A stretch of 64,000 nt of DNA from Hoyosella altamirensis (GTDB lineage Bacteria; Actinomycetota; Actinomycetes; Mycobacteriales; Mycobacteriaceae): the NCBI RefSeq assembly GCF_014191505.1, contig NZ_JACHWS010000004.1, positions 246,654 through 310,653 of the forward strand, written 5' to 3'. Every line of letters begins with the position of its first letter. Position 1 is the first letter of the stretch. Under the pieces are notes generated by a model, which was given only the letters and a program-made list of their open reading frames with translations, was not told where the DNA came from and did no database searches. Below are positions 16,447-25,948 of this stretch, piece by piece. Made by a program: the position numbers and the translations under genes.

Positions 16447-17865
16447 TCAGTCCGCGCGGCGAGAAGGGACCAGCAGCGTGATCGCTCCAACTGCGGCGCA
16501 GGCGAGCACAGTGAATGCGGCGATCGTCCTGGGCAGCGGATCCGGCTCGAATGGCGGATTCGGCGCCGCAATCGCAGCTCCGGCCCGTTCTGGTGGACCC
16601 GTCCTCTTCGCGAGGGCCAAAGCGTAGCCATGCGATCCGCGCCGCCCCTCTGGGTCGAGATCCGCAGTCACCGCCGCAACTGGATCAATGACGCCGAAAC
16701 CGACATAGGGATCCCAGCCGTGCGCTGGAGGATGCGCGGTCGCGATGATGCGGTCCATTGTCTGGCGTGCGCTGAGATGCGGGAATCGTTCGCGAACAAG
16801 CGCCACCGTTCCCGAAACGTAGGGTGCCGCGTAGCTGGTGCCCGCGATCATGGTCACCGTTCCACCGTGGGAAGCAGCGTTCACCAGGCCCGTTCCGCCT
16901 GGCCGTGGGTCGAGTGACACGATGCCTGTGCCTGGCGCTGCGACGTCGACCCAAGGGCCCCCGAGCGTGAAGGCGGACGGCTGACCGTCTGAATCAACCG
17001 AACCCACGGTGAGAACGTAGTCGTCATACCAGGCTGGCGTCGCGACTGTTGAGATTCCCTGCCAATCTGGACTCCCGCTGGCACTCCCCGGATCGGGGCC
17101 GGGATTCTGATCGCGGCACGAGCTCGACGAGCTCACATTCCCGGCCGCGGCAACGACGACAGCATCCTTGACATCTACTGCGTATCTGAGCGCGGCACCA
17201 AGTGCGCGGTCGTCGAGATTTCCACCAGCCGGAGAGCAGCCAACCTCAGAAACATTGATCACCGTAGCGCCAAGGTCAGCGGCGCGGCGAACTGCCATTG
17301 CGAGTGTGCGCACGTTGCCGTAAGAATTTTCCGACTGATACTCGCCAGGGGTGCTCGCTGCCCGGGAGAACTTGAGACTGGATTGCCTGATAGCAAGGAT
17401 TTGAGCCCCGGGCGCGACGCCCGCGAAGTCATCCGACGTGGCAGGCCGCGCGGCGATCAAACCGGCGACGAATGTGCCATGGGCATCACAGTCGTCAGTG
17501 CCGTCACCGTTGCTCACGTAGTCGCCGCCGGGTATCACTTCACCGAGCCGCGGGTGTGGCGTCACCCCGGTATCGATTACTGCGACGACCTGACCGTTTC
17601 CCTGCGTCAGGGGCCACGCGCGGGTGAAACCGAGCGACTGCTGCGCGTCAGGAGCGCCAAGCACCACCCCTGGAGGTTCAGCGAACCCGTGAGAACAGGC
17701 TTCCCGCTGACTTGTCAGATCCAGCGGTGCCGCGGGGCCAGGCATCGGCAGATACGCGTCATCAACCTCAGGTGGTGCCGCGGCCGACACCCCGTGCAAC
17801 GCGAGTAATCCTGCAATCACTCCGCTCGCCAGCACTGCCGCGATCCTGGTAGCTCGAGCGTGCAT
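16447..17865 (-). CDS. mycP: Mycosin, type VII secretion subtilisin-like protease (MycP4-like)
   Basis: A 472-residue preprotease: signal peptide (IAAVLASGVIAGLLALHGVSAAA), subtilase domain with catalytic Asp in VIDTGVTPHPR, His in DAHGTFVAG and Ser in AGTSYAAPYVSG, and a C-terminal membrane anchor (FTVLACAAVGAITLLV). Mycosins sit at the ESX channel and are needed for secretion. ATG at 17865 overlaps the eccD stop by one base (TGATG), so the two are coupled; the longer frame to 17907 would overlap eccD more. The ESX-4 assignment rests on locus order. Unlike the M. tuberculosis ESX-4 locus, no eccB lies beyond it. Confidence 0.93.
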   Translation of the reverse strand: MHARATRIAAVLASGVIAGLLALHGVSAAAPPEVDDAYLPMPGPAAPLDLTSQREACSHGFAEPPGVVLGAPDAQQSLGFTRAWPLTQGNGQVVAVIDTGVTPHPRLGEVIPGGDYVSNGDGTDDCDAHGTFVAGLIAARPATSDDFAGVAPGAQILAIRQSSLKFSRAASTPGEYQSENSYGNVRTLAMAVRRAADLGATVINVSEVGCSPAGGNLDDRALGAALRYAVDVKDAVVVAAAGNVSSSSSCRDQNPGPDPGSASGSPDWQGISTVATPAWYDDYVLTVGSVDSDGQPSAFTLGGPWVDVAAPGTGIVSLDPRPGGTGLVNAASHGGTVTMIAGTSYAAPYVSGTVALVRERFPHLSARQTMDRIIATAHPPAHGWDPYVGFGVIDPVAAVTADLDPEGRRGSHGYALALAKRTGPPERAGAAIAAPNPPFEPDPLPRTIAAFTVLACAAVGAITLLVPSRRAD

Positions 17866-19319
17866 CACAGACCCCGGATAGCGATGAAAACCCCCAGCGC
17901 CCAGCATGCGACTGGAACGATCGCCGCGAGCAGCCCATACTCGGCGAGCTCCGCAAGGCGGTACTGCAGCGGCGTGTAGGAACGGCCAGGCGCGAGCGTC
18001 CCGAAAACGAACGCCAACACAAGCACTGCGAGCGCGGCCAGAAAAACCAGGTCTGGAGATACCTGGGCGCTGACTGCGCCCGCGATCAGGACGCTCACTG
18101 CCATTAAAGCCCCGGTTCCATTGACCAGGAGGGCCGGAGTTGTGGCGGCGATGCTCCTGCCGCGGAGCGATAGTGCCGCCGCCACTATCGCGGTAAGCAG
18201 GGTCATGGGCAGGGACAGTTCCCCTGAAGTCACGGTCAGTGTAGCGATCACAATGGCAGAAGCAGAGCTGACTGCGGAGACAGTGGCGATGACTCCAATC
18301 AGGTAGCGTTCCGCAGCTTTTGCCTTCTGGCGCAAAGCGACGTGGAGGGGGTCATTCTCGTCGTTGCTTCCGTCCTCGTGGAGCGCATCAGCGACGTTCA
18401 GCGCAGTGCCTGGTGCCGGAACAGGCGGAATCGGCAGGCGGGCGCCCACCATCGCGAGGCGCGGGGCGGCGGCGATGGCGAAGGGAGCGGCCGCGATCAG
18501 GATGGCGGCAATCGTCGCTGAGCCCAGACCCGCGACAAGATGCAGCATGGCAGCGAAACTCAACGTCACTGCCGTCCCGAAAGCCGGGATGAGTAAAGCT
18601 GCTGCCAGGGGAAACGCGCGCAGGCCCAGAAGTGCCATCGTCGCGCCGGCCGCACCCGCCGCGATGAGATGGGGCGCTCCCATATTGCCTGGGATAAGGT
18701 GCGCGACGGAGGCGGCAGCGACCGGAATTGCCGAAAGCAGAAGCACACCCGTTGCGGTCGCGTCACACCGGCGCCGGGCTGCCACGGCGAGAGCGAAAAG
18801 CACGGGGCTGAGGAACACACCAGCAAGCGCCAGGTGCAAATGAGCCAGCGGTTCCGACGTCGCAAGGACTAGGGTGGCTGCGAGCGCAGCGCCGAGCATC
18901 GAGCTGTAGCTCAGGTACCGTCCGCGCCCCACTGCCCAGGCGGCTTCCTTCTGCGCGGAATGTTCAGCGACGGCCTCGATGACATCGTCGAACAGCGGCG
19001 CGGGCGGCGCCGCCTCGACAGGACTCAACACAAGCACCTCGCCACTGCGGACACCAAGTCGAGCGAGGGAAAGATCGAGATCGAGCGGACCTTCTCCAAG
19101 GCGCGAAAGGGTCCACTGAGTAGCTGCGACTGTAGTTGGTGCGGCTTCGGGCCCAGCTTCCCGGGAACTGACGATCTCGGCGAGGCGCGGCAGTACCAGC
19201 AGAAGCGGCACGCTGTCAGGTAGCGCCAGGTCAACCTGGGTGTGACCGGTCACGACGCAGACATGGCACAGTGTGGGACCACTCGCCGGCTGCAGTGATT
19301 CTGATAAGCGCTGAACCAC
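17865..19319 (-). CDS. eccD: Type VII secretion integral membrane protein EccD (ESX-4-like)
   Basis: A 484-residue channel component: an N-terminal ubiquitin-like domain (HVCVVTGHTQVDLALPDSVPLLLVLPRLAEIV, ending VLSPVEAAPPAP) followed by about eleven membrane helices. EccD dimers line the ESX inner-membrane pore. GTG at 19319 is chosen because six Gs lie 6 bases upstream; the frame extends to a TTG at 19355 without a Shine-Dalgarno. It overlaps mycP by one base and is divergent from eccC across about 260 bases, which must hold promoters for both arms. Confidence 0.9.
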   Translation of the reverse strand: MVQRLSESLQPASGPTLCHVCVVTGHTQVDLALPDSVPLLLVLPRLAEIVSSREAGPEAAPTTVAATQWTLSRLGEGPLDLDLSLARLGVRSGEVLVLSPVEAAPPAPLFDDVIEAVAEHSAQKEAAWAVGRGRYLSYSSMLGAALAATLVLATSEPLAHLHLALAGVFLSPVLFALAVAARRRCDATATGVLLLSAIPVAAASVAHLIPGNMGAPHLIAAGAAGATMALLGLRAFPLAAALLIPAFGTAVTLSFAAMLHLVAGLGSATIAAILIAAAPFAIAAAPRLAMVGARLPIPPVPAPGTALNVADALHEDGSNDENDPLHVALRQKAKAAERYLIGVIATVSAVSSASAIVIATLTVTSGELSLPMTLLTAIVAAALSLRGRSIAATTPALLVNGTGALMAVSVLIAGAVSAQVSPDLVFLAALAVLVLAFVFGTLAPGRSYTPLQYRLAELAEYGLLAAIVPVACWALGVFIAIRGL

Positions 19320-19580
19320 AGAATTCCCCCCAATATTCACATGGCTGCTCTGCAAGCCATCATTTGCGCCCGAACCGAGATTCCCCCATCATCAGTACCG
19401 AGCATGTCCAGTATGCGGTGATCAGCCGGTATTCGAAAAATCCGGGTTCCTACTTCGACGGACCGCTTGTTAGTGCAGAAATCTGTCAGTGGCACCCGGT
19501 AGTTTCGGGCTCTGACAGTCGGGCAGCTGGGGGGCTGCCTGGTCTCACCACGTGAGGCGGGAATTCAGGGGGGCGTGCTG
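19320..19580. promoter_or_regulatory. Divergent intergenic region eccD / eccC
   Basis: 261 bases separate the two divergent arms of the secretion locus, somewhat more AT-rich than the surroundings (for example around 19321-19345 and 19425-19445). It must carry promoters in both directions. No clear operator was seen, nor any convincing small ORF. Confidence 0.5.
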
Positions 19581-22500
19581 ATGGGCACAGTTCAGGTCTT
19601 TCGTGGTGTTCGCGCGGAACCGCCGCGCATGCCCGGCGGTGAGCTCGGCTTGCAGACGCCGCCTGAACTGCCACGCGCGGTGCCGGGCAGCCTGCTGCAG
19701 AAGTTGTTGCCCCTCGTGATGGTGCTGGCGATGCTCGGCATGGTTGCGCTGCTCTTCACCTCCGGGATGGCGGCCAATCCGATGATGCTGATGTTCCCGC
19801 TCATGATGGCCGTGTCGATGCTCGGCATGCTCGCGACTTCCGGTGGTCGCGGCGGCGGCGCTCGCACCGCTGAGCTGAACGAGCAGCGCAAAGACTTCCT
19901 CCGATATCTCAGCGACACACGGGAAGAAGTGGTGGGCGCGGCTGCGGAGCAGCGGGTTTCGCTCGAGTGGCACCATCCAGACCCCGCCGCGCTGTGGACC
20001 GTAACGGGAACTCGGCGCATGTGGGAACGGCGGCCCGAAGACGCTGAATACCTTTCCGTGCGGATCGGAAAGGGTGCCCAGCGGCTCGCGATGAGGCTAG
20101 TCCCTCCAGAGACCGGGCCCACCGATGACCTCGAACCTATTTCGGTCATCGCGCTCCGCCGGTTCGTGCGCGCGCATTCCGTTGTTCCTGACTTGCCCGT
20201 CGCCCTCGCGCTTCGCGGGTTCGCGTCTATCACACTCGTCTCCGAGGAGCCTTGTCACGAAGACTCTGCAGCGCTTGTGCGGGCTGCGCTCTGCCAGCTT
20301 GCCACCTTCCACGGTCCGGATGATCTCCTCGTGGTGATTGTCGCGGGCACGGAGCAGACACCACGATGGGAGTGGGTGAAGTGGCTGCCGCACGCCCGGC
20401 ATCCGAGTGAAAGCGACAGCGCGGGCCAACTGCGGTTGTTTGTGAATACCTTGCACGAAGCAGGTGAACTGATTGCGCCGCTCATCGCGGATCGCCCCCG
20501 ATTCATGCGCAACGCCCCGGTCTCAGCGGGGAACCCGCACATTGTGCTCATCATCGACGGAGGCACCGTCGACGGCGACGAGAGCCTGTTAGCCGGCGAC
20601 GGAATCGACGGTGTCACATTGATCGATATCGGAGGTTCGTGCACTGATCTTTCCGCGCGAAAAGGCATCGTCTTGGTGTCGCGCGGGGGCCAGATTGGTG
20701 CCGACGGCCCATCTGGTACTGAAATGTTCGCTGCGGCAGATGGGGTCAGTGCCACCGCGGCGAAGGCCTTCGCGATGACAATCGCCAAATACCGGCTAGC
20801 GTCGCCCGGAAGCGCGCCACTCGGTACGGACAGCGACGGCGTGCTGTTTCCCGATTGGCCGACGATGATCGGGGCAGGTGACATCGCGTGTTTCAACGCG
20901 GAGAAGATGTGGCGTCCGCGCACCGGACGGGACCGGTTACGAGTTCCAGTCGGCTTCCGAGAGGACGGCACCAGCGTCGAAATCGATCTCAAAGAATCTG
21001 CGGAAGGAGGCATGGGGCCGCACGGTTTGTGCGTCGGCGCGACAGGCTCCGGTAAGTCGGAGTTTTTGCGGACCCTTGTCCTCGGCCTCATTGCGACGCA
21101 TTCGCCAGATTCACTGAACCTTGTTCTCGTCGACTTTAAAGGCGGTGCAACGTTTCTCGGTCTCGAGGGCGCCCCTCACGTCGCGGCGATCATCACCAAC
21201 CTCGCCGACGAACTCACGATGGTCGACCGGATGCGAGATGCGCTGGAAGGAGAAATGAATCGCCGCCAACAGTTGTTGCGGGCCGCGGGAAACTACGCAA
21301 ACGTAGGCGAATACGAGCGTGCCCGGGCCGGGGGCGCCCGCCTCGAACCGCTTCCGGCGCTGTTCATCGTGGTTGACGAGTTCTCCGAACTGCTCAGTCA
21401 GAAGCCAGATTTCGCGGACTTGTTTGTGGCGATCGGCCGACTGGGGCGATCACTGCACATGCATCTACTTCTCGCTAGTCAGCGACTGGAAGAGGGACGG
21501 CTGCGTGGGCTGGAAAGCCACCTTTCGTACCGGGTGGGTCTTAAGACCTTCTCGGCGCAGGAGTCCAGGGCGGTACTAGGAGTTCCCGATGCCTATCATC
21601 TGCCCCCGGTGCCAGGGTCGGGCTACTTGAAGATTGACGCGGCCGAGCCGGTCCGTTTCTCGGCGTCTTACGTTTCCGGCAAGTATGTGCCGCCGCCGCT
21701 CGTGAGCCAGGCGAGTGTGCGCACGCTCTCGTCCGACCTTCGCGTCAGACCGTTCCTCGTGCAGCGCGTCGCTTTGTCCGACGACGGTGAATCGTCGCGA
21801 GCAGCGCCGCAGGCAGAAGCCAGTTCCGTGCAAGAACCTGCATTGATGGAACAGACCGTACTCGAACTGGTTCTGGCGGGTGTGCGCGGATACGGGCCGC
21901 AGGCGCACGAGGTCTGGCTACCGCCCTTAGACAAGTCGCCCACGATCGGGCAGCTGGTACCACCGGTGAATCGAATTTTCGCAGGAAAACCTAGTCGCGT
22001 CCGGACCCCTTTGCGGGTACCCCTCGGCCTTATTGACCGTCCTTACGACCAGCGCAGGGAGCCGCTGACCATCGATCTGTCGGCGGCACAGGGAAACATG
22101 GCGATTGTGGGCGGTCCTCAGGCTGGCAAGTCCACGGCGGTGTCCGCCCTGATTATGGCGCTCTCGGCGACTCACACGCCTCGTGAAGTCCAGTTCTACT
22201 GTCTCGATTTCGGGGGCGGATCACTCGGAGGGGTTTCGGCGCTACCCCATGTTGGGTCAGTGGCCAGCCGTCTCGAACCGGATCGGGTGCGCAGGACTAT
22301 CTCTGAGATCACTGCTATCACGCGCCAGCGCGAGCAAGAATTCAAAGAGTACGGAATTAGTTCCATGGCAGCGTATCGCCGCCTGCGCGCACAGGCACAT
22401 GAGGGTGATTCTGAAGAACGCGCTGGCATGCCCGGATGCGGACCCTATGGCGACGTTTTCCTCATCGTCGACGGGTGGGCGACGGTACGTCAAGAATTCG

Positions 22501-23627
22501 AATCACTGGAACAACCGATCACCGCGCTCGCCGCGCAGGGACTGTCGTTCGGCGTGCACGTCGTGCTCACGGCCTCACGCTGGTCGGACTTCCGGGTTGG
22601 GCTCAAAGACCAGCTAGGTACGCGCATCGAGCTTCGCCTGGGTGATCCGGGTGACTCGGAGATGAATCGCCGTGCCGCCAAATCCGTCCCCGAGAACCAG
22701 CCGGGCCGTGGATTGACCAAAGAGGGGCTGCACATGGTGGTAGCCGTGCCTGCGATTGATGCGCGAGATACCCACACTGCTGACCTGGCCACCGTTGCTC
22801 AGGCAGCGGTAGAGGAACTTTCGCACCGTTGCGGCAACGTGAGCGCGCCGCCCGTTCGGATGCTCCCCACGGAGTTGCCCCGTGAAGAAATTATCACCGC
22901 GCAGCCGGGCCCTGACGCGCGACCGAGCGACAGGCTGCGTATACCAGTGGGTATTGATGAGGCTGAACTTGCCACTGTCTCAATCGATTTCAGCTCACAA
23001 TCGCACCTGGTTGTGTTCGCCGACGCGGAGTCAGGCAAGACGACGCTACTACGATCAATCTGCGCGAGCATCATGGCGCAGAACACCCCGGCACAAGCGA
23101 AGATTCTGCTCGCTGACTTCCGGCGCACGATGCTGGGCGTGGTCGATACCGAACATCTTGCCGGGTACGCCGTCTCAGCGGCGAACTTGCAGGCAATGGT
23201 TGCTGAACTCGGCTCGCACCTGCGTGCGCGGCTGCCCGGCCCAGAAACAACTCAACAGCAGCTGCGCGACCGCTCGTGGTGGTCGGGGCCGGAGGTCTTT
23301 GTCATCGTTGATGACTACGACCTCGTCGCGACTAGCGGTGGTAATCCCTTGAGCGGGTTGCTCGATCTGCTGCCTCAAGCGAAAGATGTGGGCCTGCACG
23401 TCATCGTTGCTCGCCGCGCCGGGGGCGCCTCCCGGGCGCTTTTCGAGCCGGTGATGGCGGCGCTGCGGGATTTGTCGCCCATCGGCCTGGTCATGAATGG
23501 AAGTCGTGACGAGGGTGTGCTGCTGGGCACCGTGCGTCCTTCGGCGTTGCCTCCTGGGCGGGGCACACTGATCACGCGCAGCGGAGGCGAACAACTCGTC
23601 CAGCTTGCATCCTTGCCGTCGCTGTGA
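19581..23627 (+). CDS. eccC: Type VII secretion FtsK/SpoIIIE ATPase EccC, single-chain (ESX-4-like)
   Basis: A 1348-residue motor protein: two N-terminal membrane helices (LVMVLAMLGMVALLF, MMLMFPLMMAVSMLGML), then three ATPase domains. Walker A motifs are GATGSGKS (about 486), GGPQAGKST (about 844) and DAESGKTT (about 1148). Walker B regions are FIVVDEFSE, FLIVDGWAT and FVIVDDYDL; only the first keeps the DE pair, consistent with domain 1 being the active ATPase and the others binding substrate. EccC recognises WXG100 substrates and powers their export. ATG at 19581 has aggggggc 7 bases upstream, better than the GTG at 19575. EccCa and EccCb are fused, as in ESX-4. Confidence 0.95.
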   Translation: MGTVQVFRGVRAEPPRMPGGELGLQTPPELPRAVPGSLLQKLLPLVMVLAMLGMVALLFTSGMAANPMMLMFPLMMAVSMLGMLATSGGRGGGARTAELNEQRKDFLRYLSDTREEVVGAAAEQRVSLEWHHPDPAALWTVTGTRRMWERRPEDAEYLSVRIGKGAQRLAMRLVPPETGPTDDLEPISVIALRRFVRAHSVVPDLPVALALRGFASITLVSEEPCHEDSAALVRAALCQLATFHGPDDLLVVIVAGTEQTPRWEWVKWLPHARHPSESDSAGQLRLFVNTLHEAGELIAPLIADRPRFMRNAPVSAGNPHIVLIIDGGTVDGDESLLAGDGIDGVTLIDIGGSCTDLSARKGIVLVSRGGQIGADGPSGTEMFAAADGVSATAAKAFAMTIAKYRLASPGSAPLGTDSDGVLFPDWPTMIGAGDIACFNAEKMWRPRTGRDRLRVPVGFREDGTSVEIDLKESAEGGMGPHGLCVGATGSGKSEFLRTLVLGLIATHSPDSLNLVLVDFKGGATFLGLEGAPHVAAIITNLADELTMVDRMRDALEGEMNRRQQLLRAAGNYANVGEYERARAGGARLEPLPALFIVVDEFSELLSQKPDFADLFVAIGRLGRSLHMHLLLASQRLEEGRLRGLESHLSYRVGLKTFSAQESRAVLGVPDAYHLPPVPGSGYLKIDAAEPVRFSASYVSGKYVPPPLVSQASVRTLSSDLRVRPFLVQRVALSDDGESSRAAPQAEASSVQEPALMEQTVLELVLAGVRGYGPQAHEVWLPPLDKSPTIGQLVPPVNRIFAGKPSRVRTPLRVPLGLIDRPYDQRREPLTIDLSAAQGNMAIVGGPQAGKSTAVSALIMALSATHTPREVQFYCLDFGGGSLGGVSALPHVGSVASRLEPDRVRRTISEITAITRQREQEFKEYGISSMAAYRRLRAQAHEGDSEERAGMPGCGPYGDVFLIVDGWATVRQEFESLEQPITALAAQGLSFGVHVVLTASRWSDFRVGLKDQLGTRIELRLGDPGDSEMNRRAAKSVPENQPGRGLTKEGLHMVVAVPAIDARDTHTADLATVAQAAVEELSHRCGNVSAPPVRMLPTELPREEIITAQPGPDARPSDRLRIPVGIDEAELATVSIDFSSQSHLVVFADAESGKTTLLRSICASIMAQNTPAQAKILLADFRRTMLGVVDTEHLAGYAVSAANLQAMVAELGSHLRARLPGPETTQQQLRDRSWWSGPEVFVIVDDYDLVATSGGNPLSGLLDLLPQAKDVGLHVIVARRAGGASRALFEPVMAALRDLSPIGLVMNGSRDEGVLLGTVRPSALPPGRGTLITRSGGEQLVQLASLPSL

Positions 23628-25000
23628 TGAACGGCAGCAGCGTCATCGCTGTCCTAATGGAATCAGACATTTGGGTGTGCACAGCGGCGGGAACGCGAAG
23701 CACCCCGGTCGGCGTTTACGACGATGCCGGGACTCTCATCGCTGGGGCTGAAGCGTGGGAGCGCGGACAAGCGGACCTCGATCACTATGAACCGCATCCG
23801 TGGACATATCTCAGGGACACTCATCTTGTTCTGCGGCACAGTGCGCACGCGATGAGGAACGTCGTCGCGACTGTCCTCGCGCGCGCAGGTCTCGTCTCGG
23901 CGTCTGTCGATCGAATCGTTCTAGTCCATCCCACGCACTGGAGTCCAGACCAGACTGCGATGCTTGAGTCAGTCCTCCTGTCCTCGGCTGGTGAGGTGAT
24001 CCTCGTTCCCTTCGCGCTCGCTCTTACTGAGGGTGTGAGCGAGCGCGGTGACGCATTGGTGATCGAACTGCACTGGGTTACGTACTGTGCGACCCTCGTC
24101 CGGCAAGCAGCGATAGCGTCCATTGACTTCGGCTCGGACGCGTGCGCCTCGGACGACGGTGAAGCGATACGCCGACTCGCACGGACCATCGACGCGAATG
24201 CTAATTGCTTCGTGATCTCTCCCAATGGCGGGTCGCCCGGCGGTGACGCGGACGGAATGACATTTATCGGGCCTCAGCACGTGAGCGCAATTGCGGCCGG
24301 CGCAGCCGCGCTGGCCGGACCGTCACTTCCCGAGGGGAATGGCATCGTGCCGGTCGAGCGGTTTGGCCTGCCGCCCATGCCGGGGCGTAAATACACCGGC
24401 CGGTGGGTTGGTGCGGCCGCTGCAGTGGTTGCCCTTCTGGGCCTGCTCGCCGCTGTTGTCAGCGGCCTCAAGAATGACGAGCCGCATGGTGGCACGGAAG
24501 GGCCGTCGCCCGCTCTGGAAGTTGCTGCGCCTGGGCAGGATGATCTCCGCGGCAGCCGCCTCACGCAGGAACCCAGTGCGCAGATCGGCGACGTCGCTTT
24601 TACGCTGCCGGAGAGTTGGTACGTGAGCTGGAACGACGTGGCTGGCGAGCAGGAAACGGGAGACTTCCGGGCTGAACTGCGCGCGCGGGAGAACCCGGAA
24701 CACCGAATATTGCTCGCGCTAACTTCACTGCGTTCCGGCGTGCATTCGGATAGCGCCGTTACTGAGCTTCGGCGCGAGCTCGATGCCGACCCGGACCTTG
24801 CGGAAACTGCGGGTGGTGCGTTTCTGCCGCGTCATGTCGCTCTCGCGTACGAAGAGTTGACTGACCGCGGCTGGCCACTGCAGTGGTACGTGGTTCTGGC
24901 TGGTGGCCGTCAGCTCACAGTCGGTTGTGATGGCGGACCGGACGCAGCGCCGGTGGACTATCCCTGTCTGGTGGTCCTCGAATCTCTCCAGGTTGTCTGA
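23627..25000 (+). CDS. Type VII secretion-associated protein, Rv3446c family
   Basis: A 457-residue protein: an N-terminal domain of about 250 residues (VIAVLMESDIWVC, RIVLVHPTHWSPDQ, EVILVPFALALTEG) reminiscent of an actin/Hsp70-like fold, one membrane helix (about 256-280, WVGAAAAVVALLGLLAAVVSG), and an extracytoplasmic C-terminal domain (GDVAFTLPESWYVSW, GRQLTVGCDGG). Its place between eccC and the WXG100 pair matches Rv3446c in the M. tuberculosis ESX-4 locus (from memory). The role in secretion is unknown. It could contribute a membrane-spanning part in place of the absent EccB, but that is speculation. ATG at 23627 overlaps the eccC stop by one base; GTG at 23624 is an alternative. Confidence 0.85.
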   Translation: MNGSSVIAVLMESDIWVCTAAGTRSTPVGVYDDAGTLIAGAEAWERGQADLDHYEPHPWTYLRDTHLVLRHSAHAMRNVVATVLARAGLVSASVDRIVLVHPTHWSPDQTAMLESVLLSSAGEVILVPFALALTEGVSERGDALVIELHWVTYCATLVRQAAIASIDFGSDACASDDGEAIRRLARTIDANANCFVISPNGGSPGGDADGMTFIGPQHVSAIAAGAAALAGPSLPEGNGIVPVERFGLPPMPGRKYTGRWVGAAAAVVALLGLLAAVVSGLKNDEPHGGTEGPSPALEVAAPGQDDLRGSRLTQEPSAQIGDVAFTLPESWYVSWNDVAGEQETGDFRAELRARENPEHRILLALTSLRSGVHSDSAVTELRRELDADPDLAETAGGAFLPRHVALAYEELTDRGWPLQWYVVLAGGRQLTVGCDGGPDAAPVDYPCLVVLESLQVV

Positions 25001-25118
25001 CTGGGCAGGCTGCTTTCGAAAAAGTCGAAGATCGGCGGAACCGGTGCCGCGGTTGCGGCGTCTGATCCTTATGTGCCGCCGTAGACGGCATTAGCACCAG
25101 CTATAGGGAGGTATTCGA

Positions 25119-25433
25119 ATGACGCAGCAGATGCAGACAACCACCGCGACCATGACAACCGCGGCCGATCGGGTCGCGCAGGTTAACGCTGATGTGCAGG
25201 CCCTGCTCAGCGCTTTGCGCGGGAAAGCCGCCGCAGTGAACGGCGCATGGGAGGGCGAAGCGCGGCGCGCCTTCGATGCACTGATAGTCCGGTGGGACAG
25301 CGAAGCGCGAAAGCTTAATGATTCCCTGATCGCAATCAGTGACGCGATCCGGTCGAACAGTTCTTCCTATGACCAGACGCAACAGAGCCACACCAGCGCA
25401 CTGAACACTGCCGGCGGGCTACTTCGCCTCTGA
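25119..25433 (+). CDS. esxU: WXG100 family protein (EsxU-like)
   Basis: A 104-residue helical-hairpin protein with the central turn motif WEG in AVNGAWEGEARRAFDAL. Length and alanine-rich helices fit the ESAT-6/CFP-10 superfamily. It probably forms a heterodimer with the next gene product and is exported by the EccC/EccD machine; the order esxU-esxT before rplM matches the M. tuberculosis ESX-4 locus. ATG with agggag 8 bases upstream. I see no canonical YxxxD/E export signal in the C-terminal tail (it has YDQTQ), so the partner may carry the signal or it may be non-canonical. Confidence 0.88.
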   Translation: MTQQMQTTTATMTTAADRVAQVNADVQALLSALRGKAAAVNGAWEGEARRAFDALIVRWDSEARKLNDSLIAISDAIRSNSSSYDQTQQSHTSALNTAGGLLRL

Positions 25434-25475
25434 TTTGCCAATCCCTGATGCCATCAACGTCTGAAAGGACCCAGC

Positions 25476-25763
25476 GTGACGATTAAGTACAACTTCGGCC
25501 AGATCGAGACCCTTCGCTCCGATATCGCCGTGTCGACAGCACAAATGAACGCAAACCTTGCCGACCTGAAATCCTTCCTTGCGCCACTAGTTGCGGACTG
25601 GACTGGCAGTGCTGCTGAGGCATACCAGGCACAGCAGCGCCGCTGGGATGAGGCTGCACAGGGTCTTAATCAGGTTCTGGAGTCCATTGGCCGTGCTGTC
25701 GGCAGCGGCAACGACCAGATGGCTGCAGCGGAGCGCGCCGCGATGAATCAGTGGGCAGGGTAA
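25476..25763 (+). CDS. esxT: WXG100 family protein (EsxT-like)
   Basis: A 95-residue WXG100 protein with the turn WTG in VADWTGSAAEAYQAQQRRWDEAA. Helix one is YNFGQIETLRSDIAVSTAQMNA. It is the likely partner of the preceding WXG100 protein. GTG start with gaaagga 9 bases upstream. The motif YQAQQ follows the turn, and the C-terminus ends in MNQWAG with no clear YxxxD/E signal. The rplM promoter region follows, so the secretion operon probably ends here. Confidence 0.88.
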   Translation: MTIKYNFGQIETLRSDIAVSTAQMNANLADLKSFLAPLVADWTGSAAEAYQAQQRRWDEAAQGLNQVLESIGRAVGSGNDQMAAAERAAMNQWAG

Positions 25764-25806
25764 ACGCGCTCAGAGTTTGGGCATCCGCGAACGGAAGAGT
25801 GCCGGT

Positions 25807-25836
25807 TTGACCAGATTTCGGAAGTACCGGTAAAGT
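25807..25836 (+). promoter_or_regulatory. Candidate promoter for rplM-rpsI
   Basis: TTGACC (25807-25812) and TAAAGT (25831-25836) are separated by 18 bases, a good match to a housekeeping -35/-10 pair. This would give an rplM 5' untranslated region of about 105 bases. I looked for an L13-type leader structure and saw no convincing one. Confidence 0.5.
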
Positions 25837-25948
25837 CTTCCGTTGGCGTACAGCATTTGCAGGGGTTCCGGGTCTCAACCGGCCGCCGGAGTAACCCCGC
25901 TGGATCGCCTGGCCGGCAGCAGACAGAACATGAAGACGAGGAATAACC

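Noticed and set aside
25764-25948. L13 leader autoregulatory RNA
   Set aside because: No stable conserved hairpin pattern was recognised; only a promoter-like pair is supported.
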